A stretch of DNA of 58,853 bases, from NCBI RefSeq assembly GCF_000526675.1, contig NZ_JAGN01000005.1, positions 1 through 58,853 of the forward strand, read 5' to 3'. The notes beneath the pieces were generated by a model that did no database searches, was not told the origin of the DNA, and was given only the letters and a program-made list of their open reading frames with translations. Source of the stretch: Atopobacter phocae ATCC BAA-285 (lineage in GTDB: Bacteria; Bacillota; Bacilli; Lactobacillales; Aerococcaceae). Position 1 is the stretch's first letter; each line of letters opens with the position of its first letter. Position numbers and translations under genes: made by a program. Below, one piece after another: positions 54,619-58,853 of this stretch.

Positions 54619-55650
54619 ATGGATTATTTTAAATATATCGTTTTAATGTGTTTAGAACAACGCGGAATTAAACGGAATACGTTAAAGCATATTTTATATG
54701 GTAAACGCACGGTTTATCAAATGATGGAAACCATTGAACGACAATTAACCGCTTTTTATGGTGCATTTAAATTTCAAAGGTATCAGTCGTTCGATTTAAT
54801 GGTTAATGAGTTAATAAAATTAAATTACGTAGATGATTCAAATAATCAACTAATTTTGACTGATGAAGGCTCATCAATTATTCAAAAAAATGAATCATTA
54901 AAGAAATATTGGCATCCTGATGCAATGCGTTATCAACTAATTGATCAAGAATTATTTTCTCTTTGTTTAAGTATATATCAAATGTTATCATTCAAACAAC
55001 ACGATCTTTTAACTGATTATCGTCCATCAGGAACTTATCTAAATCAACTTTTTATTCATAATTTGATGCATCATAAAAAATATTTGAGTGAAGAGCTTGT
55101 TAAGGCTTTAGTGGAATGTTTAGATCATTATGATGAAAGCTATCAAGAAATAATTGTTAGTCAATTAGTGGGGGCGAAAGTAGAAACTTTTAGTTATCAA
55201 GCATTAGAACAAGTCTTTGATATGAAAGAAGCAGAGATGAAATATTTATTATGGCATTTTTTCTTACACGTCATTGATCATTCTAATGAATTAAAACAAA
55301 TGATAAAAACGTATATAAAAAAGCGAAGCATTGTGTCAGAAAGTGTAGAGTACACCGCACATTTATTTCATAGCGGAGAGACAGTTAATGAAATTGCATT
55401 AAAAAGACGATTGAAAGACAGTACAATTATTGATCATTTATTTGAATTTCAACTGATGTATCCAACATTTACTTTTAAAGAAGCACACGATTTTCAGTTA
55501 GTAAAAGAAATAGCTGATTTATTAAAGCAAGATTCTCATCTGCGTTTTGGTGAAATAAAAGAAATGTTAAATCGTCCTGAATTAACTTATAGCTATATTT
55601 TATTTGCAAAATTAGTTAGGCAAGGAGATAAAATATGGACCATCGAATAA
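54619..55650 (+). CDS. ypbB: YpbB-like helix-turn-helix partner of RecQ
   Basis: The 343 residues match the family encoded directly before the short RecQ in Bacilli: MDYFKYIVLMCLEQRGIKRN, KHILYGKRTVYQMMETIERQ, and a C-terminal helix-turn-helix region (HLFHSGETVNEIALKRRLKD, STIIDHLFEF). The C-terminal part is of the helicase-and-RNaseD-accompanying HTH_40 type. GGAGG precedes the ATG by 5 nt. Overlaps recQ by 16 nt, so the two products are probably made together; a role in loading or tuning RecQ is inference. Confidence 0.85.
   Translation: MDYFKYIVLMCLEQRGIKRNTLKHILYGKRTVYQMMETIERQLTAFYGAFKFQRYQSFDLMVNELIKLNYVDDSNNQLILTDEGSSIIQKNESLKKYWHPDAMRYQLIDQELFSLCLSIYQMLSFKQHDLLTDYRPSGTYLNQLFIHNLMHHKKYLSEELVKALVECLDHYDESYQEIIVSQLVGAKVETFSYQALEQVFDMKEAEMKYLLWHFFLHVIDHSNELKQMIKTYIKKRSIVSESVEYTAHLFHSGETVNEIALKRRLKDSTIIDHLFEFQLMYPTFTFKEAHDFQLVKEIADLLKQDSHLRFGEIKEMLNRPELTYSYILFAKLVRQGDKIWTIE
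54632..54660 (-). promoter_or_regulatory. fer promoter inside the ypbB coding region
   Basis: Minus-strand -35 TTGTTC (54660-54655), 17-bp spacer, -10 TATATT (54637-54632). Start near 54625, about 35 nt before the fer TTG. Confidence 0.5.
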
Positions 55651-57095
55651 ATGTAGAAGTAATGAAAAGATTTTTAAATAAAAAATTTAATTATGAATCT
55701 TTTCATAATCAGCAACTAGAATCTATAGAACAACTTGTATTAGGTCGTAATGTTTTTACGATATTGCCTACAGGAACGGGGAAATCCTTAATTTATCAAT
55801 TTTTTGGTGCGTTTAAACAACGACCGGTAATTATTATTTCGCCTTTAAAAGCTTTAATGTATGATCAAGTTAGTCGAATCGTTCATCAAGGTTTTCAGTC
55901 TGTTGCAATAACTTCCGATTTAAACCGAAAAGAAAAGGATATTATTTATCGGCAATTAAATACTTTTCAGTATCTATTTCTTTCACCTGAGATGATTAAT
56001 CAAGAAGAAGTTTTAAACCATCTAAAAAAAATTCAGGATCCTTTATTGGTAATAGATGAAGCACATTGTATTTCTGAATGGGGACGAGATTTTCGACAAG
56101 ATTATTTAGGCCTTAAGGCTTTAAGACAACAACTGAATAACCCTCAAACATTAGCACTCACAGCTACTGCTCCACCAAATGTCGTTAAAGATGTAATGCG
56201 ACTTTTATTTAGTGAAAAAGAAACTGTTCAAATGTTTCGACATGACCATTTGCCAATGAATCGTTCATATAACATATTATCTGAAAAAGAAATGTATAAT
56301 ATTTCATCTGGTATGACGTTAGAAGAGGTTAAATTTATAGCTTTACTTCGACTGTTGGAACATGTTGAATATCCTGTATTGATATATGCAGGATTTCGAG
56401 ATATATGTGATGAATTAAGTGATTTTTTGCGTTCCAATCACTATGTAGCTTTAAGTTATCATGCAGGATTGACTAATGATGAACGTTGGCGTGTACAAGA
56501 ACTATATTTACAAAATCATGCAGATATTGTCATTGCAACGAGTGCATTTGGTATGGGGATCGATAAGAAAAACATTCGAACAGTTATTCACTTTCATCCA
56601 AGTGCTTCCATTGCCCAATTTATTCAAGAAACAGGACGTTCTGGAAGAGACGGTTTATCCAATCAATCCATTTGTTTTCAGGATAAGCAATACTTAAATT
56701 GGAAATATCGGATTATTTTTGATACGATACAGAAGTTACGAAATCAGACCAATTTATTAAATGTTGATCAATTAGAAGAACCTATTGCACAAGCGATTGA
56801 AGGGTTAAAACAATTAAACTATAATGTGCATGAAATTCAAAAATTATTAATTGGTCATTATAGTAATCAATTAAAACAAATTGAAATGATGCAAGAATAT
56901 ATAAATGGTATTAGGAATCCAAGAGAGACATTTGAAACATTTTTAACTTCTGGGTTTTGGGAGGGAAGTTATCAGGAAATCAAACCACTAATTGAGACAT
57001 TACAGTTTAATCAAAAGCAACCCCTTTATAAACCGATGTCGACCAATCCATTAAAGCGATTAAAAAAACTTTTTCCCAAAAATTATATGAATTAA
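55635..57095 (+). CDS. recQ: ATP-dependent DNA helicase RecQ, short (RecS) form
   Basis: 3'-5' DNA helicase in recombination and fork repair. The 486 residues carry motif 0/I (FHNQQLESIEQL, ILPTGTGKSLIYQ), II (VIDEAHCISEWGRDFRQDY), III (ALTATAPP), V (ATSAFGMGIDKKNIRTVIHF) and VI (QETGRSGRDG). The zinc-binding RQC and HRDC domains of full RecQ are absent, as in Bacillus RecS. AAGGAGAT precedes ATG 55635, which lies inside ypbB. The LysM gene follows 92 nt later with its own promoter. Confidence 0.94.
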   Translation: MDHRINVEVMKRFLNKKFNYESFHNQQLESIEQLVLGRNVFTILPTGTGKSLIYQFFGAFKQRPVIIISPLKALMYDQVSRIVHQGFQSVAITSDLNRKEKDIIYRQLNTFQYLFLSPEMINQEEVLNHLKKIQDPLLVIDEAHCISEWGRDFRQDYLGLKALRQQLNNPQTLALTATAPPNVVKDVMRLLFSEKETVQMFRHDHLPMNRSYNILSEKEMYNISSGMTLEEVKFIALLRLLEHVEYPVLIYAGFRDICDELSDFLRSNHYVALSYHAGLTNDERWRVQELYLQNHADIVIATSAFGMGIDKKNIRTVIHFHPSASIAQFIQETGRSGRDGLSNQSICFQDKQYLNWKYRIIFDTIQKLRNQTNLLNVDQLEEPIAQAIEGLKQLNYNVHEIQKLLIGHYSNQLKQIEMMQEYINGIRNPRETFETFLTSGFWEGSYQEIKPLIETLQFNQKQPLYKPMSTNPLKRLKKLFPKNYMN

Positions 57096-57125
57096 TCAAT
57101 AGATTTATTAAAAAAAATTTAACTA

Positions 57126-57159
57126 TACCATTTTCATACCTCTGTGTGCTAAAATGGTA
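57126..57159 (+). promoter_or_regulatory. LysM-gene promoter inside an inverted repeat
   Basis: TACCATTTT (57126-57134) and AAAATGGTA (57151-57159) form a perfect 9-bp inverted repeat with a 16-nt spacer. The right arm overlaps the extended -10 TGcTAAAAT (57147-57155). No T run follows, so an operator is more likely than a terminator. Confidence 0.45.
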
Positions 57160-57187
57160 AGCGAAAGCTATTAAAGGAGGTGGCGAC

Positions 57188-57817
57188 TTGTTTAATTTGA
57201 ACAAGCGCAAAGACTCAGCTGAAGAAAAGCCATGGTCTAATTCATTTGAAGAAAGTCATTCCGATTCAGAGTTGTCTCGTGCAGCTCGTCATAATGAATC
57301 AAATGACGCATCTTTAACAACAAAAATTTTACTAGTTGTCTTTATTGTTATGTTATTATCACCAATCATTTACTATTTTTATGATAGTCAACAACGTACA
57401 AACGCGATTGAATCGCAATCAAAAAATGAAGTATTGATTTCAAAAGAAGCGGTAAAAGAGCAGAAAAAAGTTCAAATTGAGAAAGAAAAAGAACTGGCTC
57501 GAAAAGAAGAAGAAAAAGCTAAAGAAGCGGCTCGGAAAGCTAAAGAACAAGAAGAAGAGGAAGCTAAATTAGCACGTCAACAAGAAGAATTAGATCAAAC
57601 AGCAGCTAGTCAAAACGAACAAGCTCAAGCTAGTCCTAATGTTGCAGAACAAACAACTCCTAATCAAGCAGGATATAACAATTCCTATACTGTACAAGCA
57701 GGCGATAATTTATGGCGCATTGCTTATAGTCATGGGATGACGTTAGATGAATTAAAACAAGTTAATGGTTTACCAAATAACGATGCTATAATTGGTATGC
57801 AATTGCGTGTAAAATAA
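57188..57817 (+). CDS. LysM-domain membrane protein (YpbE-like)
   Basis: Cell-wall-binding protein of 209 residues. A polar N-terminus (about 1-42) and one membrane helix (about 45-67) lead to a Lys/Glu/Ala coiled coil (about 85-135, KEKELARKEEEKAKEAARKA). A Gln/Ala/Asn/Thr linker follows, then a single LysM (about 166-209, YTVQAGDNLWRIAYSHGMTL). No catalytic domain, so it probably tethers to peptidoglycan. Start TTG 57188, 7 nt after AAAGGAGGTGG. The same kind of gene (ypbE) follows recS in Bacillus. Own promoter and terminator. Confidence 0.88.
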   Translation: MFNLNKRKDSAEEKPWSNSFEESHSDSELSRAARHNESNDASLTTKILLVVFIVMLLSPIIYYFYDSQQRTNAIESQSKNEVLISKEAVKEQKKVQIEKEKELARKEEEKAKEAARKAKEQEEEEAKLARQQEELDQTAASQNEQAQASPNVAEQTTPNQAGYNNSYTVQAGDNLWRIAYSHGMTLDELKQVNGLPNNDAIIGMQLRVK

Positions 57818-57830
57818 TGAAAAAATAACT

Positions 57831-57863
57831 ATAGCTGACCTTATAAAAGTCAGCTATTTTGTT
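57831..57863 (+). terminator. Terminator of the LysM gene
   Basis: A perfect 9-bp stem (ATAGCTGAC / GTCAGCTAT), 9-nt loop, TTTTGTT tail. Confidence 0.8.
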
Positions 57864-57892
57864 GGAAAAATATACATACAAGTGAGGAAATT

Positions 57893-58555
57893 ATGATAAA
57901 TATTGCAATCGATGGACCATCTTCTTCAGGAAAAAGTACAATCGCAAAAGAACTAGCTAAACGACTCAATTTAACATATTTAGATACAGGTGCAATGTAT
58001 CGTTCAGTAACCTACTTAGCTTTAAAGCAAAGAATTGATTTAAATAACGAACACGCGTTAGCGAATTTAGCAAAAAAATACCCAATTTCATTTACGCAAA
58101 ATGAAAATGGAGATCAATTGGTTTGGATTAATAATGAAAATGTAACAGAACATATTCGCTCAATCGAAGTGACTAATAATGTATCTGAAGTTTCAGCTCA
58201 TTCGATTGTTCGTGAAGTACTCGTAGCTCAACAGCAGGCCTATATTACTTCAGGTGGCATTATTATGGATGGTCGGGACATTGGAACAGTTGTGATGCCA
58301 AATGCCAATTTAAAAATATTTTTAACCGCTTCTTCTAAAGTTAGAGCAGAACGACGTTATCGAGAAAATATACAACGTGGCATTGAAACTTCATTTGATG
58401 AGCTTTTAAAACAAATTGAAGAACGCGATGCTTATGATACTAATCGTGAAACATCACCTTTAAAAAAAGCGACCGATGCTATTGAATTAGACACTTCGGA
58501 TAAAACAATTGAAGAAGTCATAAAAACAATAAAAAAATTGATAAAGTCCATATAA
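57893..58555 (+). CDS. cmk: Cytidylate kinase, C-terminus altered by IS256
   Basis: Phosphorylates CMP and dCMP. The 220 residues have the P-loop IAIDGPSSSGKSTIAKELA (4-22), LDTGAMYRS, MDGRDIGTVVMPNA, RAERRYREN and RDAYDTNRETSPLKKA, so the catalytic core is whole. GTGAGGAAATT precedes the ATG. The last four codons (IKSI) and the TAA lie inside the left end of an IS256 element beginning at about 58540. Family members usually reach about 224-227 residues, so roughly five to nine native residues are lost; they form the end of the last helix and activity is probably kept. In most Firmicutes an S1-protein gene follows. Confidence 0.93.
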   Translation: MINIAIDGPSSSGKSTIAKELAKRLNLTYLDTGAMYRSVTYLALKQRIDLNNEHALANLAKKYPISFTQNENGDQLVWINNENVTEHIRSIEVTNNVSEVSAHSIVREVLVAQQQAYITSGGIIMDGRDIGTVVMPNANLKIFLTASSKVRAERRYRENIQRGIETSFDELLKQIEERDAYDTNRETSPLKKATDAIELDTSDKTIEEVIKTIKKLIKSI

Positions 58556-58853
58556 TTGTGTAAAAGATAAAAGGCCATATAAAGCTCCTTTTACGGTACA
58601 ATGTTTTTACCAGAAAACCTACCCAGGAGGACTTTATATGACCCAAGTACATTTTACACTGAATAGCGAAGAGGTTCAAAGCATTATTGAACATTCGGTA
58701 AAAGATGATGTGTCTAAAAACATTTTGACAACAGTGTTCAACCAGTTGATGGAAAATCAGCGAACAGAATATATCCAGGCTGATGACTATGAACGATCCG
58801 AAAGTCGTCAGAGTCAAAGAAATGGCTATTATGAACGAGACTTTACAACGCGG
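58540..58853 (+). mobile_element. Left part of an IS256-type insertion sequence
   Basis: Begins with GATAAAGTCCATATAATTGT, nearly the known IS256 terminal repeat, followed by a non-coding leader and the transposase start; the window ends inside it. The bases just before it, AAAAAATT (58532-58539), would be the left copy of the expected 8-bp target duplication. A short inverted repeat (AAAAGG 58569-58574, CCTTTT 58587-58592) and a TACAAT -10 (58597-58602) lie before the gene. Confidence 0.9.
58638..58853 (+). CDS. IS256-family transposase, N-terminal part
   Basis: The 72 codons from ATG 58638, 7 nt after AGGAGG, stay open to the window end: MTQVHFTLNSEEVQSIIEHS, VKDDVSKNILTTVFNQLMEN, QRTEYIQADDYERSESRQSQ, RNGYYERDFTTR. 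As recalled, this is close to the IS256 transposase of enterococci and staphylococci (mutator type, DDE), with only scattered substitutions. The catalytic residues lie beyond the window. A minus-strand frame of 99 codons over this region is a shadow. Confidence 0.93.
   Translation, partial: MTQVHFTLNSEEVQSIIEHSVKDDVSKNILTTVFNQLMENQRTEYIQADDYERSESRQSQRNGYYERDFTTR

Noticed and set aside
58518-58817. Minus-strand frame of 99 codons at the right edge
   Set aside because: It covers the IS256 left end and transposase start on the other strand; the plus-strand reading is a clear IS256 transposase with AGGAGG.

Overview
The window is 58.9 kb of low-GC Firmicute chromosome from the order Lactobacillales, most like Enterococcaceae or a close relative. 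The genus cannot be fixed from the sequence alone. Supporting signs are AT-rich codon use, strong AGGAGG-type ribosome binding sites, gnd followed by a CsrR/CsrS (CovRS)-type two-component system, pfkA-pyk, fur-xerD, scpAB-rluB, the fer/ypbB-recQ-LysM-cmk order known from Bacilli, and no sporulation genes. It is almost all vertically inherited housekeeping DNA. Only the two ends are mobile: the left edge lies inside an IS3-family transposase and the right edge inside an IS256-type element, so this may be one draft contig that stops at repeats.

Layout. 1-0.3 kb: IS3 remnant. 0.4-8.5 kb: zwf (-), a DUF1189-like membrane protein, yaaA, a CshB-type RNA helicase (-), the division transpeptidase PBP2B, and two small membrane proteins (-), one carrying the LysM-like domain of MltG and one resembling SwrB/DUF6115. 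8.8-15.6 kb: rpmG, a rhomboid protease, glucokinase, a membrane rhodanese without its cysteine, a 54-residue DUF4044 protein (-), gnd and the two-component system. 15.7-18 kb (-): DeoR regulator, yidC, acylphosphatase. 18-25.5 kb: ftsK and a four-gene nucleoside ABC uptake operon. 25.9-39.6 kb: rodZ-pgsA-cinA-recA-rny-mutS-mutL-msrB-ruvA-ruvB-queA, a shape, DNA repair and RNA decay block. 39.7-46.2 kb: yjzD-like (-), dnaE, pfkA-pyk. 46.6-53.4 kb: cvfB-fur-xerD-deoB-punA-ribT-scpA-scpB-rluB. 53.4-54.2 kb: FMN riboswitch and ribU. 54.4-58.6 kb: ferredoxin (-), ypbB-recQ, a LysM protein and cmk, whose last codons come from the inserted IS256.

How the genes work together. zwf and gnd give the oxidative pentose phosphate branch; glcK, pfkA and pyk give glycolytic steps, with cre-like boxes before pfkA pointing to CcpA control. 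The BMP/ABC operon with deoB and punA forms a nucleoside uptake and salvage route. ScpAB, FtsK, XerD, RecA, MutSL, RuvAB, RecQ and DnaE cover chromosome replication, repair and segregation. PBP2B, RodZ, YidC and PgsA serve the envelope. Many promoters here have an extended -10 (TGn before TATAAT or TATACT) and little -35, and an unusual share of genes start with TTG.

No CRISPR array, prophage, tRNA, rRNA, defence island or biosynthetic cluster was found. The observations most worth checking are regulatory: a 27-bp A/T palindrome before csrRS, mutually antisense fer/ypbB promoters, phased cre boxes before pfkA and a LexA-like box inside the cinA-recA terminator. Others are single-residue or single-gene oddities: rhodanese without Cys, YidC Arg to Lys, and the cmk 3' end rewritten by IS256.
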